IMG/VR virus record: IMGVR_UViG_3300034418_007243
Location: 1 to 64,000 of that record
Direction: 5' to 3' (one strand)
DNA: 64,000 nucleotides
From: a virus
The notes beneath the pieces were generated by a model. That model did not search any database, was not told the origin of the DNA, and saw nothing but the letters and a program-made list of their open reading frames with translations. Positions 1 through 5,801 of this stretch are shown here, piece after piece. Every line of letters begins with the position of its first letter. Positions within the stretch are counted from its first letter, which is position 1. The translations under genes were made by a program, and so were the position numbers.

Positions 1-39
1 TGTGTAATCTAGATTTAGTTAGGAAGAGATGATGATAGT

Positions 40-79
40 AAAAAATAAAGAGACTACAAGAAAGAATCCTGCAGTCTCT
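40..79 (-). terminator. Intrinsic terminator after the Ro60-like gene
   Basis: On the minus strand a 7-bp stem AGAGACT/AGTCTCT (73-79 with 49-55) is followed by a T-rich tract (TTATTTTTT). It starts about 30 bases after the stop codon of the gene at 112-1506 and closes that transcription unit. The motif TTACTATCATC follows immediately at 41-31 and probably belongs to the promoter of the next leftward gene, outside the window. Confidence 0.75.
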
Positions 80-111
80 AAAAGTTTATATGTGCAGAAC
101 TGCAAACGCGC

Positions 112-1506
112 TTACGCTATGACTATACGGTCATAACGCTCTACGTTTACAGTTCTGAGCATCAGCTCCATAGGAGTCTCTACAGACCCTTGAAGAACTG
201 ACTGTAGCACGGAAGGGCTAAATCCACTGACCAATCCCACACCTTGAGTATTGCACTTTGCAGGTACATTACCAAGTCTTCCGTTTACGTTCCAAAAGAT
301 GATATCAGGTCTGACATAACCTGCTTCAGCATACATCCTGCTAATGTATTGCAAAGCACTCTCCTTGGTATCAGTAGCCTGATTAAACTCCATATCACTA
401 ATGATAAGTAGCTTAGTTGGCATATCTGATGGAGATACGTTATGTTCAACTGCTTTATCTAGTATAAGTTTAAAAACTTTTTCTAGATCAGTGCTCATCC
501 CCCAATCTGCTTGATACAGACTTGTAGCTCTCTCATATATGTTGTTACCAACTACATGATGGAACTGGGGATTTTCACTGAAGGTCATCACATAATCCTT
601 GAAACAAGACTTGTTTCTTTCAGATATGTAAAGCCCTAAAGCAACAGACACCTCCATAGGCAAACCGCTCATAGAGCCTGAGACATCGCAAATTGGAAAC
701 AACCTCTCCTCACTACCCTCCATATAATCTATAAGATTACTCCACTGAGCCTGAATGGCATCAATGTTGTCTCTTTCTAGCTTAAGGATAAGTTCATGAG
801 GATGAAGCACACCTGCATTGATAGAGGTTTTGCCCGCAAGGACATTCTCTATATACTTGGTGTAACGTTTCTCATCTTTGACAGCAAAGGTTCTACCATA
901 GTTCTTCATGGCAACAGATGGTACATGCTCATATTGGATGTTACTCCAATCTTGCGCGCACATCTTCTGCTCAACCGTTTGGGATTTGGATACAATGTAC
1001 TTGCGTAAATCTTTAGGTGTACAACCTTTGTATTTACGCATAGCATTGAACCATTCTCCCTTTCTCGGAAAGAACTTAGCGAGTAAGCCTGCGTTATCTG
1101 ATTCCTCCAACTGAGTAGCTAAATAGTTTAGCATATCAGCATCAGGCTGGGCAGATTTGAAGATATCTTTCCAATAACCATACTCCTCAATATGTATAAT
1201 AAGCTGTGAGAATAAATCTCTATCAACTTTATACAAGTAAGACATTATGGTTTGGAATAATCTCTTCTCTCCTGCCCCTCCTCTGCAATCTCTTGCCCAA
1301 TACAAGATTTTACAGGCTAGTTGGGGGTTTTCAGCATAGGCACTGTTCCAAACTCTAATGATATCATCAGTAGACATATGTCTAGATGCTCCTGCTAGGA
1401 AGAACATATCTAGACATTTGTCCATAGATGTCTGGTTGGTTACACAACCGTTATCAGTTAAAGTTTGGATGTCTTGTAGTGCTTGTGTTAGTGTTACGTT
1501 TGTCAT
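112..1506 (-). CDS. Ro60/TROVE-like RNA-binding protein with vWA domain (DUF2828-type)
   Basis: This 464-residue protein has an N-terminal all-helical half (about residues 1-250) and a C-terminal von Willebrand A half. The vWA MIDAS site is complete: DVSGS at D274, a following S-T-D and a later SDME acidic site. The helical half contains YWARDCRGGAGEKRLF and EYGYWKDI, which are typical of DUF2828/TROVE proteins. Cellular members (Ro60, Rsr) are ring-shaped and bind misfolded RNAs and Y RNAs, so an RNA-chaperone or RNA-decay role is inferred. An upstream ATG at 1596 is in frame, but the 90 bases between carry a perfect 8-bp hairpin and AT-rich leader-like DNA, so ATG at 1506 (MTNVTLTQ) is preferred. 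Family call is firm; function in the phage is inferred. Confidence 0.8.
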   Translation of the reverse strand: MTNVTLTQALQDIQTLTDNGCVTNQTSMDKCLDMFFLAGASRHMSTDDIIRVWNSAYAENPQLACKILYWARDCRGGAGEKRLFQTIMSYLYKVDRDLFSQLIIHIEEYGYWKDIFKSAQPDADMLNYLATQLEESDNAGLLAKFFPRKGEWFNAMRKYKGCTPKDLRKYIVSKSQTVEQKMCAQDWSNIQYEHVPSVAMKNYGRTFAVKDEKRYTKYIENVLAGKTSINAGVLHPHELILKLERDNIDAIQAQWSNLIDYMEGSEERLFPICDVSGSMSGLPMEVSVALGLYISERNKSCFKDYVMTFSENPQFHHVVGNNIYERATSLYQADWGMSTDLEKVFKLILDKAVEHNVSPSDMPTKLLIISDMEFNQATDTKESALQYISRMYAEAGYVRPDIIFWNVNGRLGNVPAKCNTQGVGLVSGFSPSVLQSVLQGSVETPMELMLRTVNVERYDRIVIA

Positions 1507-1548
1507 AGCTTTGATATTTGTGATTTGATTTAGATTTGATTTAATTTT

Positions 1549-1572
1549 GGGGAGAGCTATTACACTCTCCCC
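1549..1572 (-). promoter_or_regulatory. Leader hairpin of the Ro60-like gene
   Basis: A perfect 8-bp GC-rich stem GGGGAGAG/CTCTCCCC with an 8-base loop ends 42 bases upstream of the ATG at 1506. It is not followed by a T-run on the minus strand, so an mRNA leader element or attenuator is more likely than a terminator. If translation began at 1596 it would lie inside the coding region. Confidence 0.4.
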
Positions 1573-1660
1573 TGTTGTTAATTTGTGGCTTTCCAAGGGG
1601 TGTTAAATAGTACAGATTATGGATTCCCCTTATACGGAAAGCCTCTCTAGTGTTGTTGTA

Positions 1661-1826
1661 GTTATAGAGACTGCTGACATAATCTTTGTTTTTAAATAAC
1701 GGTCAGGATGTTATGTGTAGTTAATGATTATAGATACTGCTGAATCATCCTTTAGCCGTTGGTGTAATCAGATTGATCTGTGTGTTGCTTTATTACTGAT
1801 GTATTAATGCTGAATCAATCTTTCAA
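1661..1826. repeat. Three imperfect 25-base direct repeats
   Basis: Related units start near 1661, 1727 and 1801. All contain TGCTGA followed by A/C-T-A-A/C-TC and a T-rich end (for example ATGCTGAATCAATCTTT). They are spaced roughly 65-75 bases apart in DNA without a gene. The spacing suggests protein-binding iterons or repeated hairpin arms of a transcript. Confidence 0.4.
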
Positions 1827-1978
1827 AAAACTTATTCTTTTGACAAGTTTTTAAACACACCTACTAATCTTCGGTGTGTCTAAGGCAGTTCCTAGGAAAC
1901 TGTTGTCTACCTACAGCATTCACCGCTATGGTGTCTACGCTGCCAACTCCTCCTGAGTGCACCTGGAGATTATTCTCC
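1826..1978. ncRNA. Hairpin-dense intergenic segment, candidate structured RNA
   Basis: This stretch upstream of the Ro60-like gene has no plausible ORF but many nested stems. They are AAAAACTT/AAGTTTTT (1826-1852), ACACACC/GGTGTGT (1855-1879), CAGTT/AACTG (1886-1902), CAGC/GCTG enclosing CACC/GGTG (1914-1942), and GGAGA/TCTCC with a TTAT loop (1965-1978). GGCAG (1884-1888) can also pair with CTGCC (1940-1944), closing a multibranch domain. No full tRNA cloverleaf was found. Strand and transcription are unknown. Proximity to a Ro60-like gene makes a Y-RNA-like partner worth testing. Confidence 0.3.
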
Positions 1979-2017
1979 AACGCTTTGGGCTTAAGCACCT
2001 GTTTATTCTGACCCAAA

Positions 2018-2227
2018 TCAGATTACTGGATTCCAATGATATGTTGAGTACAAGTACTCTGTCATTGCATCTACATCTGAACCTGTTATTTCAGGTATAT
2101 CAGATAAGATATCATCTAATCCATGTATGTTATCTACTATGACAATTTTGTACATGTCATTTCTGTATGTTTTGATTGCAAGTTTTACCTTTCCATTAGG
2201 TGTAGCTTGCCATGCTACTATTTTCAT
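2018..2227 (-). CDS. Small hypothetical protein, 69 aa
   Basis: The start codon is followed by a typical small early-phage protein: a beta-rich N-terminal half (KIVAWQATPNGKVKLAIKTY) and an acidic helical C-terminal half ending in YLYSTYHWNPVI. No family was recognised. It lies downstream of the palindromic operator cluster at 2287-2458, which is placed to control it. Its 3' end abuts the hairpin-rich region below 1980, so its transcript may run into that structured region. Confidence 0.6.
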   Translation of the reverse strand: MKIVAWQATPNGKVKLAIKTYRNDMYKIVIVDNIHGLDDILSDIPEITGSDVDAMTEYLYSTYHWNPVI

Positions 2228-2286
2228 ACGCTTTACTCTTTCTTTGATTTAATAAAGGTAATAAATTTTAAGTGATTTTACAAGAA

Positions 2287-2326
2287 TGCGACACTGGTGA
2301 CGCATAGGTACGACACCTGTGACGCA
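2287..2326. promoter_or_regulatory. Tandem palindromic operators, copies 1 and 2
   Basis: Two 18-bp imperfect palindromes, TGCGACACTGGTGACGCA (2287-2304) and TACGACACCTGTGACGCA (2309-2326), are spaced 22 bases centre to centre, close to two helical turns. They sit about 60-100 bases upstream of the ATG at 2227. The arrangement is typical of a dimeric repressor or activator binding side by side on one DNA face. Confidence 0.6.
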
Positions 2327-2394
2327 AAACTTGTATCTAAATTCACTTTTAACTCACTAGCTATGAACCACTTACGTGGCTTTTCTTATAACCT

Positions 2395-2434
2395 AACAAT
2401 AGAATATAACATAAGAAGTATATACTCTATTGTT
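2395..2434. repeat. 14-bp inverted repeat
   Basis: AACAATAGAATATA (2395-2408) and TATACTCTATTGTT (2421-2434) are inverted copies matching at 13 of 14 positions around a 12-base spacer. The element lies between operator copies 2 and 3. There is no downstream T-run on either strand, so a protein-binding site or mRNA leader hairpin is more likely than a terminator. Confidence 0.5.
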
Positions 2435-2440
2435 GTTATG

Positions 2441-2458
2441 TGCGTCACTGATGACGCA
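2441..2458. promoter_or_regulatory. Palindromic operator, copy 3
   Basis: TGCGTCACTGATGACGCA is the third and most symmetric copy of the operator found at 2287-2326. It begins only 3 bases past the stop codon of the gene at 2462-2794. With the other two copies it brackets a 230-base control region. Confidence 0.6.
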
Positions 2459-2461
2459 TTT

Positions 2462-2794
2462 TTATTCTTTTGTGAGGTATTCTTCATAATGATTACCATG
2501 TTCATCTACAGATATTCCTATAATCATACGCTCTCCTGGCTTAAGCTTTTCAAACTCTTCATTGAGTTTTTCATTGTCATACTTGTTTTGCAGGAAGTAG
2601 AAATAGTTTTTCTCCTCATCTGTATAGTCATCTAGAGGTGCAAGTGACTGGACTCTGATTCCCATAGCTGTGGCATCATACTCTGACATGTTGTAATGCT
2701 CTAACAGCCAGTATGGCATTTCCATTCTGTCATTATTCTCACAGAGGTGTTGCCACTCAAATAGGTCATGATAATAATTTTTTATTCTGCTCAT
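2462..2794 (-). CDS. Hypothetical acidic protein, 110 aa
   Basis: This is a soluble, charged protein rich in aromatic residues near the start (NYYHDLFEWQHL). A Glu/Lys-rich helical middle precedes a C-terminal strand-like segment (RMIIGISVDEHGNHYEEYL). No domain was recognised. Codon use and strand match the other small genes around it. The operator at 2441-2458 lies directly behind its stop codon, so control of the next gene begins here. Confidence 0.6.
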   Translation of the reverse strand: MSRIKNYYHDLFEWQHLCENNDRMEMPYWLLEHYNMSEYDATAMGIRVQSLAPLDDYTDEEKNYFYFLQNKYDNEKLNEEFEKLKPGERMIIGISVDEHGNHYEEYLTKE

Positions 2795-2949
2795 GTTCTA
2801 TTAACTTTGTAGCTATATAGTATATTACTTTAGCTGTGTTAGCAATTTTGGTTTAATACAAGTACGGAGAATGTGGTAGGAGGTTGGTTCCTACTCACAT
2901 ATCTCCACATACTTGAAGTTTTTCCACGGTTTTACCCGCAAAAACTCTC

Positions 2950-3336
2950 TTATAAGTCCTCTAAACTTGCGTCTGCAGTGTTTTGAACAGTGTTTTGAGG
3001 TGCAGGTGCTTTGAAAACACCTAAAATGCTCTGTGCTGCTTGTGCTGCAAGTGCATCTCCAAAGTTACCACCATACTGCTGAGCTAAGCTTGCAGCCTGA
3101 TCAAATGCTGACATGTCTGGTACCACATTGCCATTTGACGTGATAATCAGCTTACCACTTGGTCCAACACATCTTGTTGTAAACCATAGAGGTGTTCCTG
3201 TTTCTTCATCTACTCTGTGGTAGTCTCCTTGTGCAGCCTCAAACTCTGCTAATTCTGTTGCGTTACCTGATACTCCGTAAACAAAGGTAGGATTTCCGTT
3301 TTTTGATCTGTAAGATCTGATTAGTGTAATGTTCAT
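2950..3336 (-). CDS. Conserved phage protein, paralogue of the 4339-4761 product
   Basis: The 128-residue product shares a ground plan with the gene at 4339-4761. Both have an N-terminal strand pair, then F/Y-V-Y, a helix containing E-(L/V)-A-E-(F/Y) and AQG, then (T/I)PLWFTT or IPLLFTS, and a C-terminal Ala/Gln-rich helix. I recall relatives of this family in small early regions of Bacteroidota phages, always without a known function. The product is soluble, with no membrane segment or catalytic motif. An early role, perhaps in DNA replication or recombination, is possible but unproven. Confidence 0.7.
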   Translation of the reverse strand: MNITLIRSYRSKNGNPTFVYGVSGNATELAEFEAAQGDYHRVDEETGTPLWFTTRCVGPSGKLIITSNGNVVPDMSAFDQAASLAQQYGGNFGDALAAQAAQSILGVFKAPAPQNTVQNTADASLEDL

Positions 3337-3676
3337 AATTTTGATTTGGTTAAAAAATTGTTGGTTAAAAAATTGATTACTGATTCTGACATATATTCAT
3401 TACTTGCTCATAACGCTTATGCTAATAGAGCTGTAATAAATATATTAAGGAAAAGAAAGGAAAAAAAGTGGCTTTAAATGACTTTAAAAGACTTTTTACC
3501 CTAAACAAGCTGACATAGCTCAATTACAGTATGACTATAAGAGCTGACGTAGCTAAACTTGCGCAGAAAACGCAAGTAAATATTAATAAAAAGAAAGGAA
3601 AAAAAAAGAGTTGAAAAAAGAGTTGAAAAAATAACTTTAAAAGTCTTTAAAAGACTTTAAAGGAGTTGACAGAGAT
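3337..3676 (-). promoter_or_regulatory. Repeat-rich regulatory interval
   Basis: No gene was found in these 340 bases. The interval holds two copies of the minus-strand motif TTCCTTTCTT (plus AAGAAAGGAA at 3453-3462 and 3591-3600). It also holds the direct repeat AGCTGACATAGCT/AGCTGACGTAGCT (3508-3520, 3542-3554), a stem around CTTGCG/CGCAAG (3559-3576), several CTTTAAAAGACTTTAAA-type repeats at both ends, and TGTCAAC at 3671-3665. It lies upstream of the gene at 2950-3336 and is the likely promoter region. Confidence 0.5.
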
Positions 3677-3973
3677 TCATTTCTTACTAGACTTGCCATT
3701 CTTACCATTTCTAGCGCGGTTAGTAGAGCGCTTTTCTCTTACTAGCTTGCCTGATTTAGTGTGGGACACGTCCATACCCGGTATACTCTTCTTTCTTGTG
3801 ACCTTATTAAGCTTGGCTCTGTATTTCTTGCGCTCTGGTGTGCTGTGGTATTCTTTGTTGTAGGCATTCTTCTTTGCTCTTGCCTTGGGATTCTTAGCAA
3901 AGTATTTTGCTGACTTGCTTTTGCCTGTGCTTTTGCCAGCGTTGCGGTTTCTCTTATTTGTCTGTTTGCTCAT
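3677..3973 (-). CDS. Very basic small protein of a family shared by phages and large DNA viruses
   Basis: This 98-residue protein is almost entirely Lys/Arg/Asn/Ser. It holds the recognisable stretch KNPKARAKKNAYNKEYH, then TPERKKYRAKLNK, DVSHTKSGK and a C-terminal NRARNG. I recall the combination of NPxARxKK, YH(S)TPER and D-x-SH-T-x-x-G from small proteins of marine phages and giant DNA viruses; the function is unknown. Nucleic-acid binding is inferred from charge. An upstream in-frame start at 4084 adds 37 residues of non-coding character, so ATG at 3973 is preferred. TTACTATCATC at 4051-4041 is a candidate upstream promoter element. Confidence 0.75.
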   Translation of the reverse strand: MSKQTNKRNRNAGKSTGKSKSAKYFAKNPKARAKKNAYNKEYHSTPERKKYRAKLNKVTRKKSIPGMDVSHTKSGKLVREKRSTNRARNGKNGKSSKK

Positions 3974-4177
3974 ATTTCTAATATACAAAAAATTTCTTGG
4001 ATTTCCTCTGTATTCTGTATAATGTAGAAGGAAGGAGGATGATGATAGTAAAGCTCTTTGCGCAATGCTTGCGTCTTGCATCATTAAACCATAGCGTGAA
4101 CGCAGTGAACACCATTTCCTTCAAGCATTTATGCTTGAAATATATGACTTGCAACTTGTTGCAAAGCCATTTCTTCA

Positions 4178-4217
4178 GAAAAAAACAGGTGTTCCGTGAG
4201 GATCACCTGTCTTTTTT
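4178..4217. terminator. Bidirectional intrinsic terminator
   Basis: A stem ACAGGTG/CACCTGT (4185-4191 with 4204-4210) is extended inside by CC/GG. It is flanked by an A-run on the left and a T-run on the right, so it can terminate in both directions. Confidence 0.7.
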
Positions 4218-4304
4218 ATGGTTTTGGTTCTTCTATGGCAACCTTGTAAAAGATTATCCATATTAGAACTGTTATTAAAAGACTACCTAACATATTTGAT
4301 AATT

Positions 4305-4333
4305 TAAAAAAGACCCGCTGTTACACGGGCCTT
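4305..4333 (-). terminator. Intrinsic terminator after the 4339-4761 gene
   Basis: Reading the minus strand, AAGGCCCG pairs with CGGGTC around an 8-base loop, followed by six T residues. It lies 6 bases after the stop codon. Confidence 0.8.
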
Positions 4334-4338
4334 ATTGG

Positions 4339-4761
4339 TTACTCAAATGGAAACTCTTCTTCATCCTCAACGGCTGGAGTGAGTTTAGGTGTGGTAGGTT
4401 CTTGGGAGATTTTGATTCCTGAAAGTTGTTGCGCTAGCATATTGCCGTACGCCTCCCTGAACGTTTCTTCTGCACCAAAGTATTTTGCTTGAGATAGTAA
4501 TCTTTCAGCAAAATTGGTGTCTAGAGCATACCTTTTGTTGTATGCGCTGTAACGCACAGGCATTTCATCTTGTACGTACAGGGACGTAAACAATAGAGGA
4601 ATTTCAGGATTTTCTGCTGAGTATTGGCAGTTTTCTCCTTGTGCAGAGATATACTCCGCTACCTCGGCAGAGCTGCCGTGAATGGTGTACACATACATTG
4701 TGCGTTTTTCTCCGTTGTAATCCTTGTTGTACTGTCTCAAGATTTTAGCTGTAAGTGCCAT
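4339..4761 (-). CDS. Conserved phage protein, paralogue of the 2950-3336 product
   Basis: The 140-residue product has the same layout as the gene at 2950-3336: RTMYVYTIHGSSAEVAEY, then AQGENCQYS, IPLLFTSLY, and a long helical region with LAQQL. It ends in an acidic tail (VEDEEEFPFE), which is common in phage single-strand DNA-binding and replication accessory proteins, though the fold is not recognisable by eye. It has its own upstream motif (minus TTCCTTTCTT at 4810-4801) and its own terminator, so it forms a single-gene unit. Confidence 0.7.
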   Translation of the reverse strand: MALTAKILRQYNKDYNGEKRTMYVYTIHGSSAEVAEYISAQGENCQYSAENPEIPLLFTSLYVQDEMPVRYSAYNKRYALDTNFAERLLSQAKYFGAEETFREAYGNMLAQQLSGIKISQEPTTPKLTPAVEDEEEFPFE

Positions 4762-4810
4762 AATTAATAATTTAAAAAGTGAATAAAAATAATTTTAAAA
4801 AAGAAAGGAA
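4762..4810 (-). promoter_or_regulatory. Candidate early promoter and AT-rich leader
   Basis: On the minus strand TTCCTTTCTT (4810-4801) is followed by TTTTAAAATTATT and TTCACTTTTTAA before the ATG at 4761. The interval upstream of 5233 repeats this arrangement almost base for base. No Shine-Dalgarno sequence is present, as expected in Bacteroidota. Confidence 0.5.
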
Positions 4811-4814
4811 AGTT

Positions 4815-4850
4815 GAAAAAGAGGGTGAAGCCCTAAATGGGCTTCAACCT
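4815..4850 (-). terminator. Intrinsic terminator after the 4856-5233 gene
   Basis: Perfect stem GAAGCCC/GGGCTTC (4827-4833 with 4839-4845), loop of 5 bases. On the minus strand it is followed by CACCCTCTTTTT. It lies about 10 bases after the stop codon and directly before the next TTCCTTTCTT motif. Confidence 0.75.
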
Positions 4851-4855
4851 TTTTC

Positions 4856-5233
4856 TTACCACGGCAGTTCATCAGAGAAGATATCCTCCATTTCCTCATA
4901 CCTACGCCTTCCATCATCATCTACAGGCACGGTTGCGTACTTGTTTTTGATTTTATTACGCGCATCACGGAGGTCTTCCAGTTTGCGCTCTATGATTGCC
5001 AGCTTTAGCGAATCATAGAATTTCCACACTTCATGGTAAGTGCATACCATAGTAAATTTGTGTGTTGTGGGTTCTCCACCGTCTTTACTTGGCACCTCTG
5101 CTACGATAAGGTTATGGAACCTGCTCTTCAACTCTTCTCTATCAGCATTGCTAATTTTTGCAGTCATTTTAACTGCCCAAAAGCCTGTTCCTGTAATTTC
5201 TGAGATGCCAAATGGCAATGATAAATTCTTCAT
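4856..5233 (-). CDS. Hypothetical protein, 125 aa, possible nucleic-acid-metabolism accessory
   Basis: The first half is strand-rich (SLPFGISEITGTGFWAVKM, then TTHKFTMVCTYHEVWKFY). The second half is a charged helix (LAIIERKLEDLRDARNKIK) ending in an acidic aromatic tail EMEDIFSDELPW. The acidic tail resembles those of phage single-strand-DNA-binding proteins, but no core motif was recognised. The gene forms its own unit between the promoter-like element at 5233-5326 and the terminator at 4815-4850. Confidence 0.65.
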   Translation of the reverse strand: MKNLSLPFGISEITGTGFWAVKMTAKISNADREELKSRFHNLIVAEVPSKDGGEPTTHKFTMVCTYHEVWKFYDSLKLAIIERKLEDLRDARNKIKNKYATVPVDDDGRRRYEEMEDIFSDELPW

Positions 5234-5326
5234 AGTTTATGAATTAAAAAGTGAATAATAATTTTATAAAAAAGAAAGGAATACTGTCTGATGTTGGGTT
5301 GACAGAAGGTTGGGAGATGATAGTAA
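5234..5326 (-). promoter_or_regulatory. Composite candidate early promoter
   Basis: In minus-strand order the interval carries TTACTATCATC (5326-5316), TGTCAAC (5304-5298), TTCCTTTCTT (5281-5272), then TTTTATAAAATTATTATTCAC and the ATG at 5233. It is the only place where all three recurring left-arm motifs occur together. It follows directly after a terminator, so it should contain the promoter for the 4856-5233 gene. Confidence 0.5.
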
Positions 5327-5343
5327 TAACATACCACTCCCTA

Positions 5344-5370
5344 CAAAAAAAGAGGAGCATAAGCTCCTCT
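5344..5370 (-). terminator. Strong intrinsic terminator after the membrane protein
   Basis: Perfect 8-bp stem AGAGGAGC/GCTCCTCT (5351-5358 with 5363-5370) with a 4-base loop, followed on the minus strand by seven T residues. It begins 4 bases after the stop codon at 5374. Confidence 0.9.
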
Positions 5371-5373
5371 CTA

Positions 5374-5649
5374 CTACATAGTTAATCCTGCTTGATGTAC
5401 CACACCATAAATGATGCAGCAGAATCCAAAGATTATTAATGCCAACATTGTCCATTGTTTCTGTTCTACCATTACAGCTATTGAAGCTGTAAATAATATG
5501 AAGGCTGAACAAAACACAATTGTAGGTAACCCCACAAGAGCTATCAACAAGTTAATTGCTATTACTGCTGATACAGAAGTAATAGCTATTAACATGAATA
5601 AATTTGCTGGATTCTTTTCCAGCTCAAATTCTTTCAAGAAATTTTTCAT
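5374..5649 (-). CDS. Small three-helix membrane protein
   Basis: The 91-residue product has a short charged N-terminus (MKNFLKEFELEKN) and three hydrophobic segments at about residues 16-38, 42-60 and 67-88. They are separated by a VGLP turn and a VEQKQW loop. It starts 5 bases downstream of the tiny gene at 5655-5801 and is probably co-transcribed with the two small genes before it, ending at the terminator at 5344-5370. Function is unknown; an early inner-membrane protein acting on the host (for example superinfection exclusion) is one possibility. Confidence 0.7.
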   Translation of the reverse strand: MKNFLKEFELEKNPANLFMLIAITSVSAVIAINLLIALVGLPTIVFCSAFILFTASIAVMVEQKQWTMLALIIFGFCCIIYGVVHQAGLTM

Positions 5650-5654
5650 AACAA

Positions 5655-5801
5655 TTATATTTTTTTAGGTTTGGCAGATATGATTCTGCCTTCAATTAAT
5701 TTATTCTTTACAATGTCCATGGCATGCCATTTACTGGCAGCAAGAACATTGATGGTAGCCACACCACTAGGCGTAGCTACCTTAACGGCAAAGAGAGTCA
5801 A
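5655..5801 (-). CDS. Tiny protein, 48 aa, TTG start overlapping the upstream stop
   Basis: The reading frame LTLFAVKVATPSGVAT..., followed by a SKWHAMDIV segment and a Lys-rich end, stays open for 48 codons and stops at 5655. The S-K-W-H-A-M-D segment is one I recall from very small proteins of Bacteroidota phages, which supports reality. No ATG exists upstream; the first usable codon is TTG (5801-5799), overlapping the TGA of the preceding gene (TTGA). This suggests translational coupling. The next gene starts 5 bases after its stop, so three small genes form one unit. Confidence 0.6.
   Translation of the reverse strand: MTLFAVKVATPSGVATINVLAASKWHAMDIVKNKLIEGRIISAKPKKI

Larger units (their letters stand above)
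3974..4338. other. Palindrome-containing gap with two terminators
   Basis: No convincing gene occupies these 365 bases. Visible elements are the motif TTACTATCATC (minus, 4051-4041), a 9-bp inverted repeat TTCAAGCAT/ATGCTTGAA with a 2-base spacer (4120-4139), a TTGCAAC/GTTGCAA inverted repeat (4150-4165), and two terminator hairpins listed separately. The interval separates the transcription units at 4339-4761 and 3677-3973. Confidence 0.5.

Noticed and set aside
796-1114. Plus-strand ORFs opposite the Ro-like gene
   Set aside because: They are shadows of a strongly supported minus-strand gene and show no leader or domain.
1860-1990. tRNA gene
   Set aside because: The hairpins resemble parts of a tRNA at first sight, but no acceptor, D, anticodon and T arms of correct length can be assembled on either strand.
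1957-2142. Plus-strand 61-codon ORF
   Set aside because: It is antisense to the 2018-2227 gene and to the hairpin region, and is Leu/His/Ser-rich in the way of a shadow frame.
2297-2635. Plus-strand 112-codon ORF across the operator region
   Set aside because: It crosses three palindromic operators and is antisense to the 2462-2794 gene; its hydrophobic composition comes from the opposite strand.
4175-4261. Minus-strand 28-codon ORF (MDNLLQGCHRRTKTIK...)
   Set aside because: It overlaps the perfect bidirectional terminator and has no promoter-like motif directly upstream; the reading frame is probably a by-product of the hairpin.
3997-4266. Plus-strand 89-codon ORF
   Set aside because: It runs through two inverted repeats and a terminator and is partly antisense to the leader of the 3677-3973 gene.
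5298-5326. Sigma70-like plus-strand promoter TTGACA - 17 - AGTAAT
   Set aside because: No rightward gene follows, a strong leftward terminator and gene lie to the right, and the -10 match is poor. The same bases are better read as minus-strand elements.
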